Part shown: piece after piece, positions 1 through 8,606 of the stretch
How the letters are laid out: every line of letters starts with the position of its first letter
Numbering within the stretch: the stretch's first letter is position 1
NCBI GenBank assembly: GCA_944390825.1
Contig: CALXRG010000008.1
Location: 32,191-96,190 of the forward strand
DNA from: an uncultured Akkermansia sp.
GTDB taxonomy: Bacteria; Verrucomicrobiota; Verrucomicrobiia; Verrucomicrobiales; Akkermansiaceae
DNA: 64,000 bases
Direction of reading: 5' to 3'
The notes under the pieces: model-generated
Seen by the model: the letters and a program-made list of their open reading frames with translations, nothing else
Databases searched by the model: none
What the model was told of the DNA's origin: nothing
Translations under genes and position numbers: made by a program

Positions 1-1620
1 GCGCTTCAGCCATTTACCGGCGACGTCCTGCATTGTCGGCTTCCAGGCAGCGCGGCGCGCAGCAATCTCCTCATCGCTCAACTCGGCATGGATGGTGCGC
101 TCGGGAATGTTGATGGAAATCATATCCCCATCCCTCAGCAGCCCGATGAGGCCGCCTTCAGCCGCCTCTGGGGAAATATGGCCAATGCAGGCACCGTGTG
201 TGGCGCCGGAAAAGCGACCGTCTGTAATAAGAGCGACGCAGTTGCCCAGCCCCTTGCCCATGATGTAACTGGTGGGAGCGAGCATTTCCTGCATGCCCGG
301 GCCACCTTTGGGGCCCTCGTTGCGGATGACGACAACGTCACCCGGCTTCACCTTATCGGCCAGGATACCGTCACATGCCTCTTCCTGGCTCTCGAAAATT
401 ACGGCCGGCCCGCGGTGCACCATCATCTCGGGCAGCACACCGGCTTTCTTGACGATGCCGCCCTGTTCGGCAAGATTTCCGAAGAGCACCGCCAGGCCGC
501 CGTCCTTGGAGTAGGCGTTTTCCACAGTGCGGATGACTGCGGAGTCCTGGGTTCGCAACCCGGCGAACTGCTCGCCAAGTGTTTTGCCGCTCACGGTAGG
601 CGTATTCTCATGCAACACTCCGGGCAACCGGCTAATCTCGGAAAGAATCGTCATGACACCGCCGGCACGAAGGACGTCGTGCATGTGGTAGCGCGAGCTG
701 GGCGCCACTTTGCAGATGTTGGCTGTGCGCTTGGAAATCTCGTCAATGCGTTTGAGATCGTAATTCAACCCGGCTTCATGTGCAAACGCCAGGGTGTGCA
801 GCACTGTGTTGGTTGATCCGCCCATAGCCATATCGCAGGCAAAAACGTTATCTATGCTATCCTGTGTCACCAAATCCCTGGGCAGGGGGCCTCCCTGTTT
901 GGCCATCTCGACTGCGCGGCGGGCAGACGCGCGCCAGAACTCTTTGCGCTCTTCGGAAAGAGCCAGCAGCGTACCATTACCCGGAAGGGCCAGACCCAGT
1001 ACCTCGCAAAGGCAGTTCATGGAGTTGGCGGTAAACATCCCGGAGCACGACCCGGCACCGGGGCACGCATGGCACTCCACAAAGTGCAGCTCTTCCTCGC
1101 TGATCTTACCGGCCGTGCAGGCTGCCACCGCTTCGAACACGCTGTTGAGGTCAAGGTCTTCGCCATGGCGCCCCTTTCCTACAGCCATCGGGCCGCCGGA
1201 GCAGAAAATCGTCGGGATATTGCACCGCAGGGCACCCATCACCATACCGGGCACGATCTTGTCGCAGTTGGGGATGCAGATGCAGGCATCAAACGCGTGC
1301 GCCGAGAGCATCGTCTCCACGCTGTCCGCAATCAGCTCTCGGCTGGCCAACGAAAACTTCATGCCGCGGTGTGCCATTGCAATGCCATCGCACACGCCAA
1401 TCACATTGAACTCAATCGGGGTGCCTCCCGCCTTGCGCACTTCCTCTTTGATGAGCTCTGCCACCTTGTTGAGGTGTACGTGCCCCGGAATTACTTCATT
1501 GAAAGAATTGCAAATCGCAATGAACGGCTTGTTGATATCCTCATCCGTCATGCCGGTGGCGCGCATCAGGCTGCGATGCGGCGCACGCTCTATACCTGCT
1601 TTGGTACGGTCTGATAACAT
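1..1620 (-). CDS. ilvD: Dihydroxy-acid dehydratase (partial at window edge)
   Basis: IlvD dehydrates 2,3-dihydroxy-isovalerate and 2,3-dihydroxy-3-methylvalerate to the 2-keto acids in valine and isoleucine synthesis, using an Fe-S cluster in the cytoplasm. The reverse-strand reading starts [20 protein letters not shown] and shows the family landmarks [36 protein letters not shown] and GRFSGATHG. The cluster-binding cysteines lie in the CDK and GSCSGM segments. 540 codons are visible and the frame is open to base 1; the family is about 555-560 residues, so only roughly the last 15 are missing. ATG at 1618-1620 fits the family N-terminus and sits 9 bases downstream of a -10-like box with no Shine-Dalgarno. 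No other branched-chain gene is visible nearby. Identity is secure. Confidence 0.96.
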   Translation of the reverse strand, partial: MLSDRTKAGIERAPHRSLMRATGMTDEDINKPFIAICNSFNEVIPGHVHLNKVAELIKEEVRKAGGTPIEFNVIGVCDGIAMAHRGMKFSLASRELIADSVETMLSAHAFDACICIPNCDKIVPGMVMGALRCNIPTIFCSGGPMAVGKGRHGEDLDLNSVFEAVAACTAGKISEEELHFVECHACPGAGSCSGMFTANSMNCLCEVLGLALPGNGTLLALSEERKEFWRASARRAVEMAKQGGPLPRDLVTQDSIDNVFACDMAMGGSTNTVLHTLAFAHEAGLNYDLKRIDEISKRTANICKVAPSSRYHMHDVLRAGGVMTILSEISRLPGVLHENTPTVSGKTLGEQFAGLRTQDSAVIRTVENAYSKDGGLAVLFGNLAEQGGIVKKAGVLPEMMVHRGPAVIFESQEEACDGILADKVKPGDVVVIRNEGPKGGPGMQEMLAPTSYIMGKGLGNCVALITDGRFSGATHGACIGHISPEAAEGGLIGLLRDGDMISINIPERTIHAELSDEEIAARRAAWKPTMQDVAGKWLKR

Positions 1621-1629
1621 AGCAAGAAC

Positions 1630-1658
1630 AGTTTAGCACGTTTTCCATCGGGTATCCA
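1630..1658 (-). promoter_or_regulatory. Putative ilvD promoter, close to the start codon
   Basis: On the minus strand TGGATA (1653-1658), a 17-base spacer and TAAACT (1630-1635) resemble a sigma70 promoter. The -10 ends 9 bases before the ilvD ATG, so the transcript would begin at or next to the start codon. Confidence 0.5.
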
Positions 1659-2067
1659 GCAGAAAATAAGACAGTTCGCATTGTACATTATTGTTTTTAT
1701 TGCGTCAAAATAAAACGCACCGAAGGAGACCACGGAAGAGAAAGGGTTCGTCGTTTCCCGATGCAGAATGAAATTCGCTGTCGAGAGGGATATGGAGAGC
1801 AGGAAAGCCGGAATGCGTGACCTGATATGGCTGCGGGGAAATGGTGCCATCCGCAGGCTGTATATCCGTGCATCCAGGGAATGCGTGACTCAGAACCTTG
1901 CTCAACGATGAGTCTGGAAGGAAGAAATCTCGTGCCCAGCTCATAATTTTTGACTCTTCCACGCAAGAGTTACATGGCGAAACCCTGGGCGATGCAGCGG
2001 TTCCCCTGAGTCAGTGGGCGCTTCTGCTTCAAACTATTGATAACAAGATAGCATTTGTTGCAGCAGC

Positions 2068-2097
2068 GCAGGGGGGGACAAAATGCCCCCCCCCTGC
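2068..2097. other. G7/C7 inverted repeat
   Basis: GCAGGGGGGG at 2068-2077 pairs perfectly with CCCCCCCTGC at 2088-2097 around a 10-base loop. No T-tract follows on either strand, so it is not a classic terminator. The homopolymer arms are expected to be slippage-prone. Confidence 0.7.
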
Positions 2098-2329
2098 CGG
2101 GTGTGGAACGGTGCAGCGGGAGAGTCAGGGGACAGTCTGAACGCCTGCTTTCTGCACACCTGCTTTCCATGCGCCCATCCGCGTCAAGGTGCTGCCCGCA
2201 TCCATACTTACATGCCAAAATGCGTTTGCAAACCGGGCCGGATCCGGGGATCCCGGTGCGCCTGTTTGGCGCACAAGATGCCTCAGCGGAGGAGGGGTAA
2301 GATGTTTTGTTGTTTAAAAATGGTTGCTA

Positions 2330-3157
2330 TTACGCCTGGGGAGGAGTGTTGCGGGAGAATGCCTGTTTGAACCCCCGGCCTATGCAGGCCGCACGGCGGC
2401 AGAGATTGTCGAGAAGGCCGGATTCGGCTTTGGCTGAGTCAGAGCCCGTGTATGGGGACTGCGTTTCGCTCTCTGTCGGTACTTCCCGTCTTGTGCCGGC
2501 TTGCCGGGCTGCCTTGGCGTCGGCTTGTGCTTGTTTTTCGTCGGCTTTGCGTTCGGTGTCTGTTTTCCATCCCCGCGCTTGCTGAATGATTTCCCGGCAC
2601 TGCGCAATGTGTCTCATGCCGAAGTAGCGCAGGGTGGCGTAGCTGATGGAGCCGGCGACGAGTTGTCCTATGATGGGAACGTATTTGGAGACTTGTTTAC
2701 CGGCGATTTTGCCTGCCTGTTTGCCGGCGATTTTGGTAACGAGGTATTTGGTGACGACTTTGCCCGCGTATTCTGCACCTTGGTTGGAGATGATGAGGGC
2801 CAGGGCTTTCTGCTCTTTGCCGCTGAGTTTGTCCATGTGTTCGGAGCTCAGCCCGAAGGTTTCGTTGATGAAGTTGAGGGTGCTGGTGAGCATGCCGATA
2901 TCGATGGCTGCGTCGGCAAGGGGAATAGGGATAAGGTTGCCGGCAGAGGAGTACAGTGCCCGCTGGTTCACTTGGGCGCGGCAGAGATTGGTCAGTCGCT
3001 CAAGTTCTTCTTCGTTGCGGGGCAGATTCGGGCAGAGAAGGGTGCCCTCGTTTTGTCCCGCCATGGATGATGCTGTGCCCGGTGATGCCGCCGCGGTGTT
3101 CGGCGAGGGTGCGGCTGTGCCGGCTGGATCCTGGTGGTTGTCAGTGGTTGTGTTCAT
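2330..3157 (-). CDS. DUF697/YcjF-like membrane-associated protein
   Basis: A 275-residue protein. Residues 1-50 are low complexity (P, A, T, S rich). The core, about 75-190, carries IPIPLADAAIDIGMLTS followed by a helix ending NETFGLS, and later VPIIGQLVAGSISYATLRYF. This pattern, an Ile-Pro-rich segment leading into a hydrophobic helix and a Gly-rich second helix, resembles DUF697 proteins, which often accompany or are fused to GTPases; that assignment is by eye. A short basic repeat-like patch, KIAGKQAGKIAGKQVSKYV, sits just before the second hydrophobic segment. The C-terminus is charged and probably disordered. It lies 36 bases downstream of the DUF805 gene and is likely co-transcribed with it. 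Cellular role unknown. Confidence 0.7.
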   Translation of the reverse strand: MNTTTDNHQDPAGTAAPSPNTAAASPGTASSMAGQNEGTLLCPNLPRNEEELERLTNLCRAQVNQRALYSSAGNLIPIPLADAAIDIGMLTSTLNFINETFGLSSEHMDKLSGKEQKALALIISNQGAEYAGKVVTKYLVTKIAGKQAGKIAGKQVSKYVPIIGQLVAGSISYATLRYFGMRHIAQCREIIQQARGWKTDTERKADEKQAQADAKAARQAGTRREVPTESETQSPYTGSDSAKAESGLLDNLCRRAACIGRGFKQAFSRNTPPQA

Positions 3158-3180
3158 GAGGTGAGTTGGGTGGTGGGTGG

Positions 3181-3210
3181 GAATTCAGGGGAATCAGTGG
3201 GAATCAGGGT
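3181..3210. repeat. Short tandem repeat, about 10 bp x3, degenerate
   Basis: GAATTCAGGG, GAATCAGTGG and GAATCAGGGT follow one another at the junction of the DUF805 gene end and the gap to the DUF697-like gene. Confidence 0.5.
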
Positions 3211-3979
3211 ATTTGTAGGAGGGCCCATAGGCATTGGTGCCTTTTTGGCTGTCTTTCAGGGTGAAGATGAAGATGATGGTGCTGATGATGAGGACCGGCA
3301 GGACGCTCAGGATGAGCCACGGCAAATTGTCCACGAGCAGGGGGGTGAGTTTTTCGCTGAGCTGGGTGCTGTATTGCTCTTCGAGCATGGTTGTTTCGTC
3401 GGCGGATTTGGAGATGAGGATGATGTTCCATATTAAGTGCCCGCTTACGATCAAGTAGGGAATGCAGGACAGCAGGCTCCATAAGTACCACCACCCGCTG
3501 CGCCCTACGTCGTGCAGTCGCCGGAACAGGACAGCGATGCTCGGCAGGGCTACCAGAATGCTGTAGATGTTGCAGAGTAAGGGCGTTGTGACAGCCCCGC
3601 AGGCGGCGGCAAGAATGTAGAGAAGAAAGCTGATGAGGATGAATCCCCAGTATTCGCGCCGTGTGGCACGTCCTGAGAAGTTGATGTAGTTTTTGAAAAC
3701 GACAAAGACGAACACGTCAAATAATCCCATGTTGTCGGAGTACTGGGCACGCGCCGCTGTCTGCTGCATGGGTGCCGTGTAGCCGGGCTGCTCCGGGGGC
3801 AGGTCGGGGTGATTGGAGCAGACGGCGGCGAGGGGCTGCCAGCTTTCTGCGCCTTTGAAGGAGATCATGGTGTCGGCCGGGAGGGCGCCGGTTTCGAGCA
3901 TGTGCCGGAGCTCTTCAATGGAGTGGGGGCCATTCGGTTTGTTGTTGGCGTCCAAGTAGTAGTATTCGATCTGGTCCAT
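3194..3979 (-). CDS. GYF_2-DUF805 inner-membrane protein
   Basis: A 261-residue protein with two modules. Residues 1-50 look like a GYF_2 domain: YYYLDANNKPNGPHS, then a leucine helix, then ISFKGAESWQPLAAV, the W-x-P-L ending typical of that fold. Residues about 80-255 are a DUF805 membrane domain: FSGRATRREYWGF, VALPSIAVLFRRLHDVGRSG and several hydrophobic helices. DUF805 proteins are widespread, poorly understood inner-membrane proteins; GYF_2 plus DUF805 is a known pairing. It follows ftsQ by 132 bases in the same direction, so it may be read from the murCB promoter. No cell-division role is shown by the sequence. Confidence 0.85.
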   Translation of the reverse strand: MDQIEYYYLDANNKPNGPHSIEELRHMLETGALPADTMISFKGAESWQPLAAVCSNHPDLPPEQPGYTAPMQQTAARAQYSDNMGLFDVFVFVVFKNYINFSGRATRREYWGFILISFLLYILAAACGAVTTPLLCNIYSILVALPSIAVLFRRLHDVGRSGWWYLWSLLSCIPYLIVSGHLIWNIILISKSADETTMLEEQYSTQLSEKLTPLLVDNLPWLILSVLPVLIISTIIFIFTLKDSQKGTNAYGPSYKYPDSH

Positions 3980-4111
3980 GAGAACGTGTGTGAATGGGGT
4001 TCGTTTTTGGTTGAGGGTGAGAGGGTGATCGCAGGGAAGGGGTGGAGGCCTCGGGTGGCTTGCTTGAGGGCCGGGCTTTTTTATCCCGTGTGCCCGGTGT
4101 TCCGTTGCGGG

Positions 4112-5047
4112 TTAGTGGCGGGGGTGTTTGGTATCGCCGCTTTGATGAGCATCGGACGACTGGGGGGTATCCATAAAGATGACGACGGGATTTTGGCGGG
4201 GAATGACATTGGCGCTGCGGATGAACCGCTTGGTGGCCCGGGCGTGCTCCAGTACCATGGCAAGACGCTCCATCTGGGCTTCGATGTCGTGCACGCTCAT
4301 CTCAACCTCTGCGCCGCCTTCCAGTGTCAGGATGATTTTCCAGTCTTTGGGCCGGAATATTTCCCGGATCGGGGGAATCCGGGTGGGGTCGTACAGGTTG
4401 GATGCTCTGATGAGGTCGCGGATGGGGGCGGTGACGGCGGGATCCAGTGTGTTGCCGGGTTCGAGCTTGACGGCGTCCTCGGAATTGAGGTACCAGATGG
4501 GGACACCCATAAACTGGCTGTGAAAGTCTTCGTTGACGGGAAAGAGGTAGCCGGAGGGATCCATGAAGAGCTTGTTGGAGTCGCCGGTGTGAACGTCGCT
4601 GCCCATCGCGACGTAGACGATGGGAATGCGTTCTTTGATGTCGATGACGAGGGTTTCGGGGAGCTCGGCCCGGATATGCGCTGATTCGATGGCGGGGTTG
4701 GCCATGAGTTTTTTCTCCATGCCTCCGGCGTCGAAGGTGGCGAGGTTGACGGCACCTTCCAGGCCCAGGATGTCGAGGGCCTGCTGCTTGGTGATCATGC
4801 CCCGGGTGGAGGAGTAGGCAATTTTATCGATGCTGAGGCTTGCTGCTTTTTCCACAGCGTAGAAAAGGGCGTAGCCAAGCGCAGCCAGGATGATGGCGGC
4901 AAAGAAGAGGATGACGCACCAGCGCCGCAGGGCTTCTAGACCGCGCTTGAGGGCAACGCGGCTGAAGAGACGCTCGCGCAGGGAGAGTGCACGCTCCAGC
5001 AGGGGAACGACACTTTTGTCCGAGCGGCGGTACCGGTTCTGTTTCAT
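4112..5047 (-). CDS. ftsQ: Cell division protein FtsQ/DivIB-type
   Basis: A bitopic 311-residue protein with a basic cytoplasmic N-terminus (residues 1-40), one membrane helix (CVILFFAAIILAALGYALF, about 44-62), then a POTRA-like segment starting SIDKIAYSSTRGMITKQQAL and a beta domain containing LPETLVIDIKERIPIVYV, the FtsQ signature region. FtsQ links early and late divisome proteins and regulates septal synthesis in the periplasm. The position directly after murCB and ddl is the classical dcw order and supports the name. The C-terminal 20 residues are polar and probably unstructured. ftsA and ftsZ do not follow. Sequence similarity within this family is low, so the name rests on topology, the POTRA pattern and context. 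Confidence 0.88.
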   Translation of the reverse strand: MKQNRYRRSDKSVVPLLERALSLRERLFSRVALKRGLEALRRWCVILFFAAIILAALGYALFYAVEKAASLSIDKIAYSSTRGMITKQQALDILGLEGAVNLATFDAGGMEKKLMANPAIESAHIRAELPETLVIDIKERIPIVYVAMGSDVHTGDSNKLFMDPSGYLFPVNEDFHSQFMGVPIWYLNSEDAVKLEPGNTLDPAVTAPIRDLIRASNLYDPTRIPPIREIFRPKDWKIILTLEGGAEVEMSVHDIEAQMERLAMVLEHARATKRFIRSANVIPRQNPVVIFMDTPQSSDAHQSGDTKHPRH

Positions 5048-5104
5048 GAAGCCGAGCGCGGGTGCGGTGCGGGGAACTGCTGCGGGCCGGGTGCAGATGG
5101 GGGC

Positions 5105-6031
5105 TTATCCCCGCTGCTGCCGGAGAGAGAGCTCGGCGATGCGTGCGCAAAGCTCTCCGAAGGAGATGCCGACGGCGGCCGCAGCCTTCGGGAAGAGGGA
5201 GGCGGAGGTCATGCCGGGAATGGTGTTGATTTCCAGCACATAGGGCCGTCCATCTGCGGTGAGCAGGACGTCCACCCGGCCGTATACTTCGACGCCGGCG
5301 GCCCGGTAGGCGGCGAGAGCTGCCTGCTGGACGCGCTCGGTTTCCTCGGGCGTGATGTCGGCCGGGCAGATATAGTCAGAGCCGACGGCGCCCGTGAGGG
5401 ACGGGTATTTGTTCCTGTAGTCGTAGAAGCCTTCCCGAGGGCAGATGTGAACGACGGGCAGGGGGGTGCCGTCCAGTATGGCGACGGTGAGTTCTTTGCC
5501 TTCGATGTATTCTTCGACGAGGAGTTCTTTGGCGTATTTGCCGGCTTCGGCGACGGCTGCCGGGAGGTCTTCGGCTTTGCGGACGACTTGAACGCCCACG
5601 GAGGAGCCTTCTCTCGGTGGTTTGATGACGCAGGGTACAGGGATGCCGGGCAGTTGGTTACTGCTGATGACTTCGTCTCGGGGTGTGGGGACGTTGCCTG
5701 CTGCGAAGAAGGCCCGCTTGGTGAGGACTTTGTCGAAGCAGAGCCGGGAGGTGGCGGAACCTGCGCCGGTGTAGGGGATGCCGAGTTCCTCCAGGTAGCT
5801 TTGCAGGCCGCCGTCTTCGCCGTAGGTACCGTGGATCATGTTGTAGCAAAGCTCGGTGCCGGCCGGAATGGCGGGGCGCTCATGGTCGACGATGATGGGT
5901 GTCACCCGGGTGAAGCCTTCCGCCTGGAGGGCTTCAAGGACGGCTTTGCCGGAGGTGAGGGATACTTCGCGTTCGGAGCCGGGACCGCCCATCAGGAGGG
6001 CGATCGCGGTGTTTTTGGACAGTGTGGTCAT
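5105..6031 (-). CDS. ddl: D-alanine--D-alanine ligase
   Basis: Ddl joins two D-alanines using ATP, giving the dipeptide added to UDP-MurNAc-tripeptide. The 308 residues are a normal DdlB length. The ATP-grasp landmarks are visible in order: GGPGSEREVSLTSGKAV at the N-terminus, YNMIHGTYGEDGGLQ, PYTGAGSATSRLCFDK, PCVIKPPREGSSVGV, LLVEEYIEGKELTVAI and VLEINTIPGMTSASLFPKAA. The residues that bind Mg-ATP and the terminal substrate loop are intact. It lies between murCB (68 bases upstream) and ftsQ (57 bases downstream), so it is probably part of one peptidoglycan/division transcript. Start ATG at 6031 matches the family N-terminus. Confidence 0.96.
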   Translation of the reverse strand: MTTLSKNTAIALLMGGPGSEREVSLTSGKAVLEALQAEGFTRVTPIIVDHERPAIPAGTELCYNMIHGTYGEDGGLQSYLEELGIPYTGAGSATSRLCFDKVLTKRAFFAAGNVPTPRDEVISSNQLPGIPVPCVIKPPREGSSVGVQVVRKAEDLPAAVAEAGKYAKELLVEEYIEGKELTVAILDGTPLPVVHICPREGFYDYRNKYPSLTGAVGSDYICPADITPEETERVQQAALAAYRAAGVEVYGRVDVLLTADGRPYVLEINTIPGMTSASLFPKAAAAVGISFGELCARIAELSLRQQRG

Positions 6032-6032
6032 G

Positions 6033-6098
6033 ATGGGTGAGATGCTCGGATGAGAAATGCCCGGGTGGAAAATGTTCGGATAGGGGGAAGTGCCCGGG
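6033..6098. repeat. Degenerate direct repeat between ddl and murCB
   Basis: Two imperfect copies of a roughly 30-bp unit share TCGGAT near the start and TGCCCGGGT near the end. They fill the whole gap between murCB and ddl. Confidence 0.4.
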
Positions 6099-6099
6099 T

Positions 6100-8397
6100 T
6101 TAGAATTCTGTTTCGCGGTCGCCTATGACGAGGACTTCGCTGCGCAGGGTGATGCCGCGGCGGTTTTTGGCTTCGTGGCGGATGTGGTCGATGAGTTCGG
6201 TCACGTCGGTGGCTTTGGCGTTGCCGGTGTTGATGATGAAGTTGGCGTGCTTGGGCGAGACCATGGCGCCGCCGATGCTGTAGCCCTTGAGCCCGAGTTC
6301 TTCGATGAGTTTGCCTGCCGGTATTTCCGGGGGATTGACAAAGGTGCAGCCGGAGCTGGGTTCGGCGGGCTGGGTGGATTTGCGGCGGGCTCGCATGTCT
6401 TCCATGCGCGTTTCAATTTCGGCGCCGTCGCCGGGTTTGCCTGAGAAGGTGGCTTGCATGACCATGCTGTGCTCGAAGTCCGGAATGAGCCGGTACTGGG
6501 CTTCCTGCATGCTTTCTTTGTCGAACTCGACAAGCTCGCCGTCTTCGTTCAGGGCGATGGCGGAGCGGAAGATGCTCCACATGTCCCCTCCCATGCAGCC
6601 GGCGTTCATGCGCAGGCTGCCTCCGACGCAACCGGGAATGCCGTCCATCCACTCAAAGCCGCTGATGTTGTGCTGTGCGGCAAAGGCGGCCAGTTTTTTG
6701 AGTTTGACGCCGGCTCCGGCGACGATGTGCTTGCCGTGCATGGTGATGGTGTCAAACACGCCGGTGACGGGGTGGATAACGGCGCCGCGGATGCCGCCTT
6801 CGCGGACGATGAGGTTGGAGCCCCGCCCGACGACGTGGACGGGGATGTTGCGGTCTTTGAAGAAGTTGACCACCGCTTGCATGGATTCGAAGTCGGCGGG
6901 CTCAATCCAGTACTGGGCTTCGCCGCCTACGCCGATGGTGGTGTGTTTCTTCATGGGCTCGTACAGCCGGAAGGGTACGGGGCCGCATTCCTGCTGCATT
7001 TCGGCCATGACGCGGAGGTCTTTGGCTATTTTGGCGCCGGCCTCATGGACGTTGCCGGCGCCGAGGGTCAGGAAGAGGTCGCCGGGTCTGAGTTCGTTGC
7101 CGACGACGTGGTGGGCCAGGCTGAGATTGGGCAGGAAGGTGGCTTTTACCGGTCCTTTTTCGTGCACGGCGTCGACGATGGTTTGCCCGCTGATGCCGGG
7201 GATGGGAAGTTCACTGGCCGGGTAGACGTCCGCGACATAAAGACGGTCGACGTTTTGCAGGACGCGCCCGAAGTCGTCGCGCAGCAACTGGGTGCGTGTG
7301 TAGCGGTGCGGCTGGAAGAGAACGATGAGTCGCCCGGGTTTCAGGCTTTGGGCAGTCTGCAGGGTGGCGGCAATTTCGGTCGGGTGGTGGCCGTAGTCGT
7401 CGACGATGCGGTAGTTGCGCGACAGGTATTTGGTTTCAAAGCGGCGGCGGGCGCCGGCAAAGGAAGCCAGGCCGCGTGTGATGCTGGCGAAGTCGCAGCC
7501 CATCTCGCGTGCGGCAGCTACGGCTGCAAGGGAGTTGAGGACGTTGTGTTTGCCGGGGATGCCCAGCTCGACACGGCCGAGCGGGGTGCCGCGGTAGCAG
7601 ATTGTGTAGAGGGTGCGGCCGCGTTTTTCGCTGAGGTCTTCGACGGTGTAGTCTGCGTCCTGCCAGCCGTAGGAGATGCTGTTGGGGTAGTGCTCGCAGA
7701 CGTCGCGGGCACCGGGGTCGTTTTTGCAGTAGAAGATTTTGCCGCGTGTTTGGTCGCAAAGCTGGCAGAAGACGCTCTTGATGTGGTCGAGGTCGCGGTA
7801 GAAGTCGAGGTGTTCGGCTTCGATGTTCAGGATGATGCTGTGCTCGGGGATGTAGTTGACGAGGGTGCCGTCGCTTTCGTCGCCCTCGGCGATGAGGTAT
7901 TCGCTGTCTTCTGTCCAGTGGGCGTTGGCTCCCAGAACGGGGATTTCGGCACCGACGTAGTGGCAGGGACGCAGCCGGCCTTCGCGCAGGAGGTGGGCTG
8001 TGAGGGAGGAGGTGGTGGTTTTGCCGTGGGTGCCCGCGACCACGACGCCTTTTTTGCTGTTGAGGATGGCGGCGAGGCACTCGGCGCGCCGCAGGCAGAG
8101 GCAGCCTTTTTCCCGCGCGGCTTTGAGAGCCGGATTGTCTTCCCGGATGGCGCTGGAGTAGATGACGACGTCGGCGTCTTTGATGGCATCGGGATTATGC
8201 GGGCAGGAGAAGCGGAGCCCTGCTTCCTGCAGGCGTTCTGTTTCCCGGCTGGAGACCCGGTCGCAGCCGCTGACGGCGTGTCCCATTTCCAGAAGCATGC
8301 GTGCCAGGCCGCTCATGCCGGCTCCGGCAACGCCGATAAGGTGGATGCGCACAGGGTGCTCGCGGTCGAGAAGGCGCTTGCGTAACTGCTCAATCAT
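6100..8397 (-). CDS. murCB: MurC-MurB fusion: UDP-MurNAc--L-alanine ligase / UDP-MurNAc dehydrogenase
   Basis: A 765-residue bifunctional enzyme. Residues 1 to about 465 are MurC: an N-terminal Rossmann segment (IHLIGVAGAGMSGLARML), the ATP loop GTHGKTTT at 122-129, NIEAEHLDFY, the C-terminal domain motif DDYGHHPTEI and FQPHRYTRT. Residues about 476-765 are MurB: TTIGVGGEAQYWI, VVGRGSNLIVREGG (FAD), GIPGCVGGSLRMNAGCMGG, SSGCTFVNPP and YSIGGAMVSPKHANFIIN. MurB reduces UDP-GlcNAc-enolpyruvate to UDP-MurNAc and MurC adds L-alanine, so fusion couples consecutive cytoplasmic steps. Both halves keep their catalytic motifs. It heads the ddl-ftsQ gene run and has its own promoter. Similar fusions are known in some lineages; the domain assignment is secure. 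Confidence 0.95.
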   Translation of the reverse strand: MIEQLRKRLLDREHPVRIHLIGVAGAGMSGLARMLLEMGHAVSGCDRVSSRETERLQEAGLRFSCPHNPDAIKDADVVIYSSAIREDNPALKAAREKGCLCLRRAECLAAILNSKKGVVVAGTHGKTTTSSLTAHLLREGRLRPCHYVGAEIPVLGANAHWTEDSEYLIAEGDESDGTLVNYIPEHSIILNIEAEHLDFYRDLDHIKSVFCQLCDQTRGKIFYCKNDPGARDVCEHYPNSISYGWQDADYTVEDLSEKRGRTLYTICYRGTPLGRVELGIPGKHNVLNSLAAVAAAREMGCDFASITRGLASFAGARRRFETKYLSRNYRIVDDYGHHPTEIAATLQTAQSLKPGRLIVLFQPHRYTRTQLLRDDFGRVLQNVDRLYVADVYPASELPIPGISGQTIVDAVHEKGPVKATFLPNLSLAHHVVGNELRPGDLFLTLGAGNVHEAGAKIAKDLRVMAEMQQECGPVPFRLYEPMKKHTTIGVGGEAQYWIEPADFESMQAVVNFFKDRNIPVHVVGRGSNLIVREGGIRGAVIHPVTGVFDTITMHGKHIVAGAGVKLKKLAAFAAQHNISGFEWMDGIPGCVGGSLRMNAGCMGGDMWSIFRSAIALNEDGELVEFDKESMQEAQYRLIPDFEHSMVMQATFSGKPGDGAEIETRMEDMRARRKSTQPAEPSSGCTFVNPPEIPAGKLIEELGLKGYSIGGAMVSPKHANFIINTGNAKATDVTELIDHIRHEAKNRRGITLRSEVLVIGDRETEF

Positions 8398-8407
8398 AAC
8401 TGGAGGT

Positions 8408-8435
8408 ATTATATAAGAATTAGGCTTTCAATCAA
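8408..8435 (-). promoter_or_regulatory. Putative murCB promoter, close to the start codon
   Basis: Minus-strand TTGATT (8430-8435), 16 bases, then a perfect TATAAT (8408-8413). Only 10 bases separate the -10 from the murCB ATG, and those bases contain no Shine-Dalgarno. Confidence 0.65.
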
Positions 8436-8477
8436 GGCGAAACTGGTGCCGGCCGAGCGTTATGGGGGACGAGATTC

Positions 8478-8516
8478 GGGGGCGTGATGCGGGGGCGTGA
8501 TGCGGGGGCGTGATGC
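8478..8516. repeat. Tandem repeat, 13 bp x3, exact
   Basis: GGGGGCGTGATGC occurs three times head to tail at 8478-8490, 8491-8503 and 8504-8516, in the gap between the GH57 gene and murCB. Confidence 0.9.
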
Positions 8517-8544
8517 GGGGGGATTCGGCATGCTTGTTATAAAG

Positions 8545-8577
8545 ATCGCCGCATCCCTGTACGGGGTATGCGGCGAT
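8545..8577 (-). terminator. Hairpin terminator after the GH57 gene
   Basis: ATCGCCGCAT (8545-8554) and ATGCGGCGAT (8568-8577) form a perfect 10-bp stem with further pairing inside. On the minus strand it lies about 30 bases past the GH57 stop and is followed by CTTTATAAC, a weak T-rich tail. Confidence 0.6.
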
Positions 8578-8606
8578 GTGCATGAGGGGGAGGGACGCAG
8601 GGGGAA

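Larger units (their letters stand above)
1621..2329. other. Gap between ilvD and the DUF697-like gene
   Basis: I see no convincing gene in these 709 bases; the short open frames lack start signals and family resemblance. The gap holds the ilvD promoter at its left end, a G-run/C-run hairpin at 2068-2097, and a perfect 7-bp hairpin at 2256-2274 (GTGCGCC, loop TGTTT, GGCGCAC). The last lies about 55 bases past the stop of the DUF697-like gene and could end its transcript, although no T-tract follows. Confidence 0.6.

Noticed and set aside
6454..8385. A 643-codon open frame on the plus strand opposite murCB
   Set aside because: It mirrors a long high-GC gene, is rich in Val, Ala, Gly and Phe as expected of an antisense frame, and has no start signal or family resemblance.
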